Positions 8,525 to 18,760 are shown, counted from the first letter of the stretch. The stretch is DNA of 30,037 bases from Penium margaritaceum (GCA_023375785.1 SZWC01004933.1:67105-97141), one strand, 5' to 3'. Notes: generated by a model not told the origin, from the letters alone. Numbers and translations: made by a program.

Positions 8525-9740
8525 TTAGTGAAGGTCTCTGAGGTTGTCATAGGGCTCCCAGCCATTGTGAGCAACGTCGTAGTCGTGCCACTTTACCAAA
8601 TATTCCATCGTTTTTCCACGGCGTCGATGTTCGAGGATATCTTCAATCACATACTCCGTATCTTCGTCCACATCTACAGGAGGTGGAGTTGCAACATCTC
8701 TATGGTGGAAGTTCTGACTGGGGTCCCGGTAGTGCTTGAGTTTGCTCATGTAGAAACAGGGTGGATCGCCATGCTCTCAAGGAGACAAAGTCGAGCGACA
8801 ACTGCAGTTTGCATTCACTCGATCTCAAACGGTCCCAACCAGCGGGATTTGAGCTTTGCGAAGTTCTATCTTCAAGTTTTGATGTTCACAAAGTTGTGCA
8901 GTCCTCCACTACAAGTTTTAAACACGGTAGTGCTCCGATGTCGGTCGGCTGCTCACTTCATAAGTGCTTGCATCTTTGCAAGGGTTTGTCTTGTTTCCTC
9001 CCATATGCTTGCAAAGTCCCGGCTGTGAATGTCAACCACGGGAATGTTCCTCGGACTCTGCCATCCAACCGCTGTGGCGGAAATTTTGCCGTACATCACC
9101 TTCAAAGGTATTTTACCAATTGTGATGGAAGTGGCACAGTTGCATGCAAGTTCGGAAATTGGCAGTTTTAATGCCAAATGAGTGCTGTGTGACTTGCATA
9201 AAGTTTGAAGAAGTTGTTGGAGCATCAAATTAGTTCGCTCGGTCTGAGGATCGGTTAGAGGATGGAACACCAAACTTAGCTGGATCCAACTACCGTAGCG
9301 TGTCATCAGTTTGCGCCAAAAAAAGTTGGTGAAGCGGCCGACTTTGGCGTTGATGATGGAACGTGGCACTCCATGCAGCCAAACAGTTTGATTTAGAAAT
9401 TGCCACACCGGTTCTTCAATGGTGACGATGGTCGTTGTTCGGATGAAGTGCGACATTTTAAAAAGTCTGTCCACCACGACAAGGATGGTGTTATATCCCT
9501 TGGGAGTGGCGGGCCGTCTCGTCACAAAGTCCTTGCTTATGTCGGCCTTTGGTTTCACCAAAATGCGTACGGGTTGACGTAGACCGGGTAGCCGTGTCTG
9601 AGAGGATTTTTGTCTTTTACAGGTGTCGCATGATTTGCATAAGGTCGCTAGTCAATCTGCATCTTGTCCCACCGGTAGTTGTTTTCCAGCTTTTTGAGCG
9701 TCTTTTGCTGACCGAAATGTACATGAACCAATGTTATGAC
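8525..9740 (-). pseudogene. Gypsy integrase with chromodomain
   Basis: In order on the minus strand: an HHCC-type zinc finger, with the H block GQQKTLKKLENNY near 9700 and CDTCKRQKS near 9620; the catalytic core, with first Asp near VDRLFKMSHF and Glu in PQTERTN; GPF/Y module KLKSRWLGPFEIE near 8850-8810; the YMSKLKHYRDP block; and a chromodomain (VIEDILEHR then YLVKWHDY and WEPYDNL) at about 8656-8531. Chromodomains direct chromovirus integration to heterochromatin. The usual SDRD around the second catalytic Asp reads NAKV, so the core is catalytically dead as written. Stops (TGA after ALMK, TGA and TAG before NFAKLK) and frameshifts separate the parts. Confidence 0.8.
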
Positions 9741-9914
9741 ACTCCTTCACTGGCATCTGTTGTAGTTCCTCGTTTTTCACGACCTCGTGAGTGAATCTTT
9801 GTCACTAACAGGGGTCGTCGAACCAAAACTTGGTTTTGTCGTACCCGACAAACTCCTCCCAACCCTTCGTGAATAGCCTTCTGAGGTATGGTTCTCATTT
9901 CATGAGCAACGTTT

Positions 9915-10662
9915 TAATCTCAGCCACTAGATCTAGTTGCCGACCTAGAGCATCCGTCGAATTTGTTTTTTTGAGGCCGGTACTTGATGTTGTTGTTGAA
10001 GTTGGACAGGAGGAACTCCCTCCATAGAGTAACACTCTGTTTTTTTAGCAGACCAAGAATTTCAAGGGTAGGAGGACTTCGTAGCATGACATGTCATAGA
10101 TCTTGGACAGTTCAGACAACAAATACATTCTTCTCTATTTTGACTTATCGACATAGCTCCATTGTCACGACTCACTCCCCCGAACTGAACTCTGCACCTG
10201 TGCGAACTAATTTGTACAATCAAAGCTGGTGAATAACAATAGGTGCCTAGATAGCCATAAAATTGATCCTATATCCAAGACACACTTTGTACATCATTTA
10301 AGAACCCAACAACCCAAAAACAGGTCTGAAAAAACAGCATAAATCATGTGTATCTATTTAAAAGGAATTATCCTGAACAAGTTCATTTTTATTCCTTTTA
10401 AAATGAACAAGAAGTTGATTTTCCCCAAAAAAACATCATATCACATGTCATAGTTTCTTCTATAGCACAAATCATCAAGCAGTAGGGAAGGTTGTAACCC
10501 CTTCCCTTGGTCATGCATCAACACCCCAACTGCGCAGTTACTTGCATCCATCGCTAACACGTACTCCTTACTCGTGTTCAGGTGCATCAACACCAGCACA
10601 TCACACATGGCCGCCTTCATTGCTCCAAAGGCATATCCCTCCGTTTTACTCCACTCCCATGG
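9915..10662 (-). pseudogene. Gypsy RNase H remnant
   Basis: The minus strand reads WEWSKTEGYAFGAMKAAM then YVLAMDASNCAVGVLMHDQG (10660-10490), matching the start of Ty3/Gypsy RNase H: the W..e..AF..LK block, then the catalytic Asp in (T)DAS. At about 10030-9930 it reads WREFLLSNFNNNIKYRP, matching the C-terminal block W..L..F.F.I.YRPG that precedes ADALSR. The middle (10470-10100) is AT-rich, carries stops and is not recognisable. Confidence 0.65.
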
Positions 10663-10800
10663 TCAAAATGATGGAAAGTTGTATTCATCCAAAGAAGGTG
10701 GAAGCAACGAAGGAGTGGCCAGAGTTGACATGTGTTCGCCACATCATGGTTTTGTTTAAGATTTTACGAACTACTACCAGAGGTTTGTCCAAGGGCAAAC
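10663..10800 (+). pseudogene. Inverted Gypsy RT-tail segment
   Basis: The plus strand reads IHPKKVEATKEWPEL followed, after a frameshift, by TNYYQRFVQG. This is the RT-to-RNase H connection of Gypsy pol (K-v-eAi-eWP then NYYRRFI). It is opposite in strand to the RNase H piece that starts one base away at 10662 and to the linker at 10800-10893, so it looks like a local inversion. Confidence 0.6.
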
Positions 10801-10893
10801 GGCAATGGGAGGACCTTGTGTTCCATTTCTTGTTCTAGTAGGAGACCCTTTGGTAACTCCTCTACATAAATTTCCTCAAACTCCATGAGCACT
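10800..10893 (-). pseudogene. Gypsy pre-RT linker fragment
   Basis: The minus strand reads MEFEEIYVEELPKGL followed by EQEMEHKV. This fits the conserved block upstream of Gypsy RT (F-dvF-elP-gLPP-R---H-I). The RT fingers and palm, including YxDD, are absent after it. Confidence 0.5.
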
Positions 10894-11302
10894 TATGCGA
10901 CACTAAAAGGTAATCCTGAGCTCGCTCGCCTTCTAGTTGCTACTCCTCCGCTGCTTCAACCATTGCAATCTTTTACTTTGCTTCTTGTCACGGACGCACC
11001 CAAGCAGAGTAAACCAGGCCACACAGCAACTCGATGCCACACAACAACTCACCCAGATCCAAAACTTGCGGTTTGATTGTTTTTAAAGTGCTTAGGAACA
11101 ATACCTTCAATGCAAAAGTCCCTATTGTTGGCCTGCGATGTGCCATACGCTCTAGGATGGTGTGTCATTCTATTTGTGCATATGTACAGTATTGTATCAC
11201 ATCTCCTAGTGTTCACTTGGTGTTCTCTAGTACCTATACATGCATACATTGTGCGTATTGTTGTGTGTGGCCGCTCGCCTCTTTGCACTCTCGCCATGTC
11301 CA
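10894..11302. other. Spacer between Gypsy remnant and Copia-1
   Basis: No coding frame I can support. The minus strand has an open stretch of 91 codons at 11049-11324 with no recognisable domain; it crosses the Copia-1 LTR start. The first part may be further Gypsy protease-RT linker. Confidence 0.35.
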
Positions 11303-11809
11303 TGTTGTTGATGGGTGTCCTCATGGACCACTGTGACCTATTGGCTCATGTCCATCCACGTGCAAATGCCTGAGGTGGACCCGACGGCAGCCGAGCTCTG
11401 CTAGCGCTCGGCAGCACCGTGAGGAGTGCAGTCTATGAGGGGCTCGACGGCATGCATTGGGATGCAACATCTTTGTTGGTGCTTACTGCGGGGTTGTAGT
11501 GCTTCAGACTCTGGCTCTAGCTATTCAAACGACACCTGATTCCGATGTACTTGCGCTGAGCTATGACTGTTTTTGTTTTATGGCCGGCTCAGGCACAACA
11601 AAACGCTACCCAAGTGTGTGGTGCGAACCGAGAGTGTTTGCCTCTATTTTTTTGCGTGTGGCTCATTTGTGTAAGCCTCCTTGTATCTGCTTTTAATGGA
11701 TAAGCACTTGACGCCTGTGTGCATAGTCAGAGTAGACCCTTGCTTTCCTGCTAGTTGTCACACACAGTGGGTACACAGTCTAATCAAGCAGCTTCGAGGA
11801 AGTTTCTCA
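11303..11809 (+). repeat. Copia-1 5' LTR
   Basis: It starts TGTTGTTGATGG and ends AGTTTCTCA, directly before the priming site. The first 100 bp align with the Copia-2 LTR start through shared blocks (GTCCAT, GTGCAAAT, CCTGAGG), and the last 90 bp share AGACCCTTGC and TGTCACAC. The length is 507 bp against 639 for Copia-2. No partner LTR exists in the window. Confidence 0.65.
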
Positions 11810-11821
11810 TGATACCAGAGC
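11810..11821 (+). promoter_or_regulatory. Copia-1 primer binding site
   Basis: TGATACCAGAGC directly follows the LTR end. It differs at two positions from TGGTATCAGAGC, the site complementary to the 3' end of plant initiator tRNA-Met that is intact in Copia-2. Confidence 0.7.
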
Positions 11822-12997
11822 ACACGAGACAGCTCTCGCGTTTCTACGCAACAAGGACCCAGCACCGGTTTAGGAAGGATCCACCACCCATCGCACCATG
11901 GGGTGACGTGAGCACCGGCGTCAGCAACAACACCAGCGTTAGCGTGAGCAACTTCACTTGTGGCTGAGGGGCGCAACCCACGCTGCCATGTCACAGGGCG
12001 CACCTCTCGGGCGGCTGCAAGTGGCTAGCGGCTGGCTAGCAGCGCGCTAGCGGGCCCGTCATCTGCGAGCCACTGCTACAAGTAGCGGCTGGCGGACGAC
12101 GCACAACGGGCAGCGGCGGCTGCCGATNNNNNNNNNNNNNNNNNNNNNNNNNNNNNNNNNNNNNNNNNNNNNNNNNNNNNNNNNNNNNNNNNNNNNNNNN
12201 NNNNNNNNNNNNNNNNNNNNNNNNNNNNNNNNNNNNNNNNNNNNNNNNNNNNNNNNNNNNNNNNNNNNNNNNNNNNNNNNNNNNNNNNNNNNNNNNNNNN
12301 NNNNNNNNNNNNNNNNNNNNNNNNNNNNNNNNNNNNNNNNNNNNNNNNNNNNNNNNNNNNNNNNNNNNNNNNNNNNNNNNNNNNNNNNNNNNNNNNNNNN
12401 NNNNNNNNNNNNNNNNNNNNNNNNNNNNNNNNNNNNNNNNNNNNNNNNNNNNNNNNNNNNNNNNNNNNNNNNNNNNNNNNNNNNNNNNNNNNNNNNNNNN
12501 NNNNNNNNNNNNNNNNNNNNNNNNNNNNNNNNNNNNNNNNNNNNNNNNNNNNNNNNNNNNNNNNNNNNNNNNNNNNNNNNNNNNNNNNNNNNNNNNNNNN
12601 NNNNNNNNNNNNNNNNNNNNNNNNNNNNNNNNNNNNNNNNNNNNNNNNNNNNNNNNNNNNNNNNNNNNNNNNNNNNNNNNNNNNNNNNNNNNNNNNNNNN
12701 NNNNNNNNNNNNNNNNNNNNNNNNNNNNNNNNNNNNNNNNNNNNNNNNNNNNNNNNNNNNNNNNNNNNNNNNNNNNNNNNNNNNNNNNNNNNNNNNNNNN
12801 NNNNNNNNNNNNNNNNNNNNNNNNNNNNNNNNNNNNNNNNNNNNNNNNNNNNNCGGCTGGCGACAGGGTGCCATCTGGTTGCGGGCTACATCCAGCGGCC
12901 AGCGAGCAGCGGCCGGCTGGCGACCAACCGGTGGGCAGCGGCCGGTGGGCGGCGTGCTCGCTAGCGCCAAGCATCGGCGGCAGCAGCGGCTATAGCG
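11822..12997 (+). other. Copia-1 leader with assembly gap
   Basis: GC-rich untranslated leader built from GGCTGGC, GGCAGCGG and CTAGCGG words. Bases 12128-12853 are N (726 bp). Similar words on both sides of the gap suggest the gap lies in a low-complexity repeat that did not assemble. No protein can be inferred across it. Confidence 0.6.
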
Positions 12998-13215
12998 GTG
13001 GTAGCGATGGCAGCAGCGGCATCGGTGTCACTGGCGGCAGTAACAACAGCGGCGGCAGCTGCGGCAGCTACTACGGTGATAGTGGCAGCAGTAGTAGCAA
13101 CGGCAGAAGCACAGGCAATAGTAGCAGCAGCACCGGCCGCCACGGCCGAAGCCTTGGCCACCACAGCACCCGGTGCCACCACAGCCGCAACAGCGATGAG
13201 AGGGGCAGCAGCAAA
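12960..13215 (+). repeat. Imperfect GCAGCGG/CAGCAG repeat
   Basis: Degenerate trinucleotide-rich tract. It encodes long Ala, Gly or Ser runs depending on frame and is open on several frames because it lacks T-rich codons. Copia-2 has a comparable CAG-rich tract at the same place (19850-19915), so it belongs to the element's leader or gag N-terminus. Confidence 0.7.
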
Positions 13216-14957
13216 GAGCCTGGGTAGTAGTGTCAGTTGCGGTGGTGCTACCGTCCAGCAGCATGTGAGCGTAGCGGACATCAGCAGAACCAACACAATC
13301 ATGATGCCCAAGGCCTTGCAGACAGAAGGGACGGTGGAGCCCAACACACACGTGGTCTCCTCTATTACTGGCACTCGAGCCATGGACGCTACGAGCGGTA
13401 GTCGCGCCACAAGTCAACGCACCCGTGCGATCGCCAAGCTGGTTGATAAACAAAACAATATCCAATTGAGCCTACTAGACATGTAGCAGGCTCTCGAGCT
13501 GCTGACGTAGCAAGTCGATGTTTTGGGAATGCCACGGGCGTGCCGGCAGTCACCTGGAGGCATGTCAAGCATGGAGCGTGTGGCAACTGACGCTGACTCC
13601 ACGGATGAGACCTCCAAGGAGGCCTCTGATAATGACGAAGATCACAAAGGACAGTAGACAGACACTCTAGTGAAGCAGGGCGTGCCTGTTGGCGGCAGTA
13701 CGGATCCAAAGGATGCTGAAGAAGCGATGCAATGCGCCACAACAGTCATAGGCAGGGTTAGGGCCCGCGCACGGGTGGCCTCTCAAGTGGCCCTACCCAT
13801 TGTGAGGCCATCCAAGGAGTTTGAAACTCCACCATCGTAGCACTCCCCCGCGGTTGGCTTCGATCCCTGGTGCATGCGCTTCGATCTGTGGGCGATGACG
13901 GAGGGTGTCTGGCCGCACTACCACAGTTGGTACCAGAATCATGATCCTCGCCAGTGTGAGATGGCTCGTCGTGCCGTGCATGGGCTGACCATGGCTGTCC
14001 CTGAGAACTCAGTGCTGGATTACGCTCCCTTCGTCGGAGACTACTCCAACGGTGTAGGCGCTGACCCCTGCGGTGCCTAGGACCTAGCGCTCACCTTGCT
14101 AGAGGGTGAGAGAGCAACCACAAGTGCCCAGCGTGTGGTAGACTTCAACTCGCTCCGCCAAAGTGAGTCANCGTAGTACTCCCCCGCGGTTGGCTTCGAT
14201 CCCTGGTGCATGCGCTTCGATCTGTGGGCGATGACGGATGGTGTCTGGCCGCACTACCACAGTTGGTACCAGAATCATGATCCTCGCCAGTGTGAGATGG
14301 CTCGTCGTGCCGTGCATGGGCTGACCATGGCTGTCCCTGAGAACTCAGTGCTGGATTACGCTCCCTTCGTCGGAGACTACTCCAACGGTGTAGGCGCTGA
14401 CCCCTGCGGTGCCTAGGACCTAGCGCTCACCTTGCTAGAGGGTGAGAGAGCAACCACAAGTGCCCAGCGTGTGGTAGACTTCAACTCGCTCCGCCAAAGT
14501 GAGTCAAAGTCTCCAGCAGAGTGATGGCGTCGGGCCTTGCGACTCTACATTCGGCTGGGGACACTAGCCCCCACTCAGCTAGGCACGCTGATAATCATCA
14601 TGCTGGGCATCGCTCAACGGTACGATGCCATGTTCACCATCTACCGCCATCGTGAGATCAAGCATTGCTCCCATTGCCTCACCCTGCTGTAGCAGGCCAA
14701 ACACATCTATTTGCAGCACATAGGGGCAATTGAGGCGGCTCGTCTCCACGGTGAGCGCCTAGCCGGTATGGATGCCGTGGTAGTTTCCTTCTCCAATACC
14801 CCTCAGGCCTCAGCGGCGTCCGCTTCTCCTCCACTCCCACGAGTGCATGAGCCACGCTGGGGAAGAAGGGCAAGGGGTACGGCGACAGCAGGACGGGAGG
14901 AGGATAGGGGACAGCACTTCCTGGGGGTGGCTCTGGTAGCATCAGCCGACAGGTGCG
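12998..14957 (+). pseudogene. Copia-1 gag
   Basis: One frame runs from about 12998 to 14860. It contains a heptad-like stretch (RAIAKLVDKQNNIQLSLLDM then QALELL, 13420-13510) matching the Copia-2 gag N-terminus, an acidic linker, and a capsid-like block (FDLWAMTEGVWPHYHSWYQ, 13880-13935) matching Copia-2 FEVWATSEGMWPYYHS. Gag would form the cytoplasmic particle. Stops in frame: TAG at 13484, 13508, 13655, 13838, 14078 and 14690, TGA at 14522, then TAG at 14905 in a shifted frame. Several TAGs sit beside CAG glutamine codons. A 335-bp assembly duplicate (13836-14170 and 14172-14506) inflates the region. Confidence 0.75.
13836..14506. repeat. Duplicate around single-N join (assembly artefact)
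   Basis: Bases 13836-14170 recur at 14172-14506 with an offset of 336 and two visible mismatches (CACTCC/TACTCC and GGAGGG/GGATGG). A single N at 14171 lies between. The duplicate falls inside gag and would repeat a capsid segment, which no related copy does. Confidence 0.85.
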
Positions 14958-14996
14958 TGCTACAGCTGCGGCGGCCCCCATCGCTATACCGACTGC
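14958..14996 (+). pseudogene. Copia-1 gag zinc knuckle
   Basis: The residues CYSCGGPHRYTDC form an intact C-x2-C-x3-H-x4-C knuckle, the RNA-binding motif at the end of retrotransposon nucleocapsid. It is one frame away from the bulk of gag and in the same frame as the protease. The Copia-2 counterpart has lost its first Cys. Confidence 0.75.
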
Positions 14997-15473
14997 ACTC
15001 GTTTGATTGGCCGCCCCATCGACCGGCAACGTATCACGCGCAAGATCCGCCAGGCCTATGAGGCCCGTTCTACCTCCTTGTCTGATGCCTCTTTCTCCTG
15101 AGAGTCGTTGGCCGGACGGCTTGGTGCTGCCTCACCCACCACGGTCCCTACCACCCCTCCTGATGACGAAGCCCGATGCCTTACAGAGCTCGAGCAGGTC
15201 ATCCACATCCTTCAAGGAGGTATGCACATGCAGACTAAGCCGGCTATGTCCAATGCTGGTTCCGTGTCTGTGGAGTAGCATGGTGATGATCATTTGGCTC
15301 TGTCTACTGTGGAGTCACAGTGGCTTGGTGGTCCTGATGAGCTTGCTTGGTTGGATGATTGGCAGCGTCGTCTATCACATGTTGAGCAAGCCTAGCGATC
15401 CAGTGACTTCACTGTTGAGTCGTGCTCTGTTGCACGTTGTTCCATCACCACGTCCACCAGGACTGCTGATGGC

Positions 15474-15830
15474 TTGTGGATTGATTGTGGTGCAACCCAC
15501 CACATGACCTGTCGCCATGACATGTTCATTATCTTTTGTCCTGTCGGTTTTGTCTGTTCTGTCCGCACAGCTGCTGGCCAGAAGGTGCCAGTGCGCGGTG
15601 TTGGTGTCGTCAAGTTTAGTGGTCTCTCAGGCACCGTGTACATCTCCGACTTTCTTTTTGTGTTTGATCTTAAGCTGAGCCTCCTCTCGGTTTGGGCTTC
15701 TACTCGTGTGGGGCTATGTGTCACCCATGTTGGCGATGACGCCACCTTCTTTGTCCAGGCCTCTAGCGATGTTGTCTTATGCGGCGAGCTCCGTCCTGAC
15801 CTTTATCATGTCACTTGCGCTCACTTCCCC
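15474..15830 (+). pseudogene. Copia-1 aspartic protease
   Basis: WIDCGATHHMTC is the active-site block of a Ty1/copia protease (usually DSGATxHM), followed by the flap-like VPVRGVGVVKFSG and a hydrophobic strand FDLKLSLLS. It would process the Gag-Pol polyprotein. The residue after the catalytic Asp is Cys instead of Ser/Thr, whereas Copia-2 has Ser. The frame is open from 15396 through the block; TAGs at 15276 and 15393 lie upstream. Confidence 0.75.
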
Positions 15831-15894
15831 GCGTCTCCTCTGCCACCTGGCCCAACCGCGCTTGTCTTTGTCACCAGTACTCTGTACCCTGATC

Positions 15895-16620
15895 AGCATC
15901 GCCTACTCAACTATCAACTCTGTCATGCCCACCTTGATGCAGTTAAGACCCTTCTATGTGACACTCTCGCGCTGGGTCTAAATGCGGCCTCCTTTGTTGC
16001 ACCGCCCAAGATCGACGGTCTTGCGTGTGCGTAGGGCAAGATGCACCGCTCTCCCTTCCTGGACTCCATCCCAAAGTCCACTTGGCCTCTTCAGCTGGTC
16101 CACTCAGACCTGCTTGGCCCCCTTCTTGCTTAGTTTTATGATGACCGTGGGCGATACGTCCCGACACCGACGGATGACTTTACCCGCATGCGCTAGGTCT
16201 ACAATCTCCGTCAGAAGAGTGACACCTTTTCTACTGTCCAACGCTGGCTGGACAGACTCTCGACATCTTTCGCTCTGACCGTGGGGGGTAGTTTAATGGC
16301 GACCTTCGCCACTGGCTCATTGAGTGCGGGGTCAACCACCGCTACTCTGCTCCTGTCACTCCCTAGCAGATGGGTGTCTCGGAGAGGTAGAACCGCACAA
16401 TGGAGGATGTTGTCCGTGCGATGCAAGCCTATTGCGGTCTCCTTGAGGCATTTGCCTTTGAGGGCTTTGCCTATATGACCTGGGTGTGGAATCGTATCCC
16501 GCACGGTCCATTTCCTTGCCACACCATGCCATATGAGCTTTGGTACGGCCATCGTGCTCACCTGCACCTGGCGCGTGTCTGGGGCTCCTTTATTGCGTTT
16601 GGTTCACCACGAAGCAGCAG
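15895..16620 (+). pseudogene. Copia-1 integrase
   Basis: It starts with the GAG-pre-integrase zinc region (HRLLNYQLCHAHLDAVKTL, then C-A-stop-GKM). The catalytic core has Asp in HSDLLGP (16107), Asp in FRSDRGG (16277) and Glu in MGVSER (16382), so the DDE triad is kept. The enzyme would insert cDNA into chromatin. Stops are all TAG: 16032, 16131, 16194, then after a frameshift 16289, 16364 and 16388. At 16364 Copia-2 has CAG (TPQQNG), so this TAG came from a glutamine codon. The block ends in MTWVWNRIPHGPF and ARVWGS. Confidence 0.8.
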
Positions 16621-17450
16621 AGCTCCAAGGTCTCCCCACGCAGCCGCCTCTGCGCCTTCGTGGGGATTGCACCATGCGCCAAGGCCTAGCGTTTGTGGGA
16701 CTCGTCCCGCCGTCGCATTGTCGAGTCTCACGATGCGATGTTCTTCGAGAGCCTGTGCTTTTGCAACCTTGCTCGCATGCTGGCACTCCCGCTCCCGCAT
16801 GCTTTGGGCTGTCCCAGCCCACGTGTGGTTGGGGAGTCCGTGGGTGCTACGCCCCGAGTGCCTAGATCTCTCTCTAACCCGGCTATCATTGTCGTCAGTC
16901 CCTCCCGGATCCCTCACCTACCTCTCCCTCTCTTGCCTCTGCTCCGGATCCCTCGCTAACCGGATCCCCTCCCACGCTGGTTGCGCCACTGGCTCTGTCC
17001 TCACCACCGCCCGTCTCACTTTAGCGGTTGGTGGCTCCAGCACCCCCGGCGCCTGCCTCACCTCTGAAGCGGGCGGCTCCAACGTCTTCGGCGCCTGTTT
17101 CGCTTGCTCACCAGACCGTCGTTTCTCCACCTAGTGCCCCTACACCAGCTCACTCACATCAGTCGCCCTCCAGCACGACCTCTCATGCACCGGGTGGCCG
17201 GTTGCGCCCCCTGTCTTCCCGCAACATTTGCAGCGATGACTCCGGCACGATGGCCCTCAGTCTCAGCGCACATGGCCTCAAGGAGTTCCAACAGGGTCGT
17301 CCAACTGGTTGCACTCTCATTGCTTACGAGCATGCGTGCGCCGTTGATGCAGCGACAACCTCGACTTGTAGCACCCCCTCACCCTCTGCCTTAGCTCTTG
17401 TCGCGCAAGGCTCGACTTCATCGGGCCCAGACCCGAGCACTCTCCACTAG
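16621..17450 (+). pseudogene. Copia-1 integrase-RT linker
   Basis: Degraded Pro/Ser/Ala-rich linker. The first part (KVSPRSRLCAFVGI then RLWDSSRRRIVESHDAMFFESL) aligns with Copia-2 KVSPQGHLCAFIGISPRSKAWRFWD. A TAG at 16687 stands where Copia-2 has TGG. The rest is low complexity, with a TAG at 17022 and one at 17448, and frame changes near 16610 and 16960. Confidence 0.65.
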
Positions 17451-18140
17451 GCCCTAGTCGGCCCTAATGCCGACTACTGGGGGGTTGCATGTCAGGAGGA
17501 GCTTGCTGCCTTTGCAGACCACGGCGTTCTTGAGCTCGTTGACCTTCCGCCTGGTTGCAAAGCCGTATAGGTGAAATGGGTCCTACATAAGAAGTTGAAC
17601 CAGGATGGCTCCCAGGATCGCTAGAAGGCTCGCCTGATGGAAAAGTGCTTCTCACGAGTCGAGGGCTTAGACTACACGGAAACGTTTGCTCCTGTTGGGT
17701 GGATGACCACGGTGCGAGCCCTTCTGAACATAAATGCCCAGCACGACTGGGAACTACACCAGATGGATGTCAGCAATGCCTTCCTCCATGGGCACCTTGA
17801 CGAGGAGATCTACATGATGCAGCCACCTCGCTTCAAGGATGGCACAGGTCGGGTTTGCAGGTTGCGAAAGGCTCTGTATGGCCTCAAACAGTTACCACGG
17901 TGCTGGAACCACAAGATCGCTAGAATGATGCAGCGGGTGGGCTACGTCCAAAGCGACGAAGACCCCTCTCTCTTTGTGACAAAGAGACATGCTCCCCTCA
18001 ATGCGATACTTGTATATGTGGACGACCTCTTGATTGTGTCCCCGGACCTAGAGGTCATGTAGGCAGTAAAGGCCGTTCTTCAAACCGCGTCAAAGATGAA
18101 ATACATGGAGCCTGCATCCATCTTCCTCAGCATGGAGATC
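17451..18140 (+). pseudogene. Copia-1 reverse transcriptase
   Basis: Typical Ty1/copia RT (RVT_2) blocks: EELAAFADHGVLELVDLP, VKWVLHKKLN, ETFAPVGWMTTVRALL, HQMDVSNAFLHGHLDEEIYM with the first catalytic Asp, LRKALYGLKQLPRCW, and ILVYVDDLLIVSPD with YVDD at 18015-18026. It copies the element RNA to cDNA. TAGs at 17568, 17622 and 18060; no other stop type in this stretch. At 17568 Copia-2 has glutamine, at 17622 tyrosine. Confidence 0.85.
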
Positions 18141-18760
18141 GTGTGCGACCACGTCTGACGCAGTCTCATGGTACATCAAGCAGGAGCGGTTTGCGGATTT
18201 GCTTTGCCTCTACCCCCATTACTCTTGAGGGACAAAAGGCACTGAAGGTCGCCGACCCAGCTGCTCTAGGGGAACTAGTCAATCACATCCTCTACCTGCG
18301 AGTCATCGGCTTTCTCATGTACTTGGCCACAACGACGCGGCCCGACATCACATTTGTCGTCAACCTCCTTGTCTACTTCTTGCAGACACCGCGGAAACTG
18401 ACACTAGATGCCGACCGGCGCATTGTGCGCTACGTCGTGTCCACTCCCCGCCTGGATCTCACCTATTGGCGGTAGCCGTGTATCGTACTTGACGATTACA
18501 CAGACAGTGATTGGGCATAGAGCCCTGACGGTAGAAACCGTACCAGCTACGTCTTCTTGCTGGGGGGGCACCACTGTATCATGATATAGCGGAAAGCAAG
18601 GTTGCATTATACACAGCTTGTATGAGGCAGAGTATGTAGTGCTAGGAGCTGGCGCTACTGAGAGCGTCTCGCTTGTTCGGCTCCTTCACGCACTCCGCCA
18701 AGTCGTCCCTCCTGTTGTGCTACGTTGTGACAACCAGAGTGCTACACCAATCCACCAGGT
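18141..18760 (+). pseudogene. Copia-1 RNase H, truncated
   Basis: After a frameshift the frame resumes with LYLRVIGFLMYLATTTRPDI, then the RNase H blocks: DDYTDSDWA, EAEYVVLGAG and LRCDNQSA. All acidic residues of these blocks are present, unlike in Copia-2. TAGs at 18473, 18518 and 18587. Similarity to Copia-2 ends right after CDNQSA near 18745; the C-terminal HxxxR..E region is replaced by unrelated sequence. Confidence 0.75.

Larger units (their letters stand above)
8197..10893 (-). mobile_element. Gypsy chromovirus remnant
   Basis: A minus-strand series of Ty3/Gypsy pol pieces in the normal order: pre-RT linker (about 10893-10800), RNase H (10662 to about 9915), integrase zinc finger and core (about 9735-9190), GPF/Y module and chromodomain (about 8866-8531). 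The RT core is missing and a short RT tail lies inverted between linker and RNase H. No LTR or priming site was found. Stops are TGA as well as TAG and several frameshifts are needed, so this is an old, broken copy. Confidence 0.75.
11303..18760 (+). mobile_element. Copia-1: decayed Ty1/copia retrotransposon, no 3' LTR
   Basis: It has a 5' LTR (11303-11809), priming site, leader with a 726-bp gap, gag, protease, integrase, RT and most of RNase H. It is related to Copia-2: the LTR start and all protein domains align. Recognisable homology to the Copia-2 RNase H stops just after CDNQSA near 18745, and no 3' LTR is found before Copia-2 begins or after it ends. Its reading frames hold at least 23 TAG, two TGA and no unambiguous TAA, plus several frameshifts. 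Confidence 0.8.

Noticed and set aside
12036..12974. Open frames of more than 300 codons across the N gap
   Set aside because: They are open only because the gap has no readable codons; the flanks are low-complexity leader.
12961..13410. Minus-strand Ala/Val-rich frame over the Copia-1 repeat
   Set aside because: Antisense reading of the same trinucleotide repeat that forms the gag N-terminal region.
13836..14506. Tandem duplication of a gag segment
   Set aside because: A single N lies exactly between the copies and the same layout recurs at two other single-N positions, so it is an unmerged assembly overlap.
13484..18589. Nuclear code in which TAG means one amino acid
   Set aside because: Sister-copy comparison shows TAG at former Gln and former Trp codons, which one reassignment cannot explain. 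Frameshifts also show that these elements are decaying. Kept only as an alternative for the MULE.
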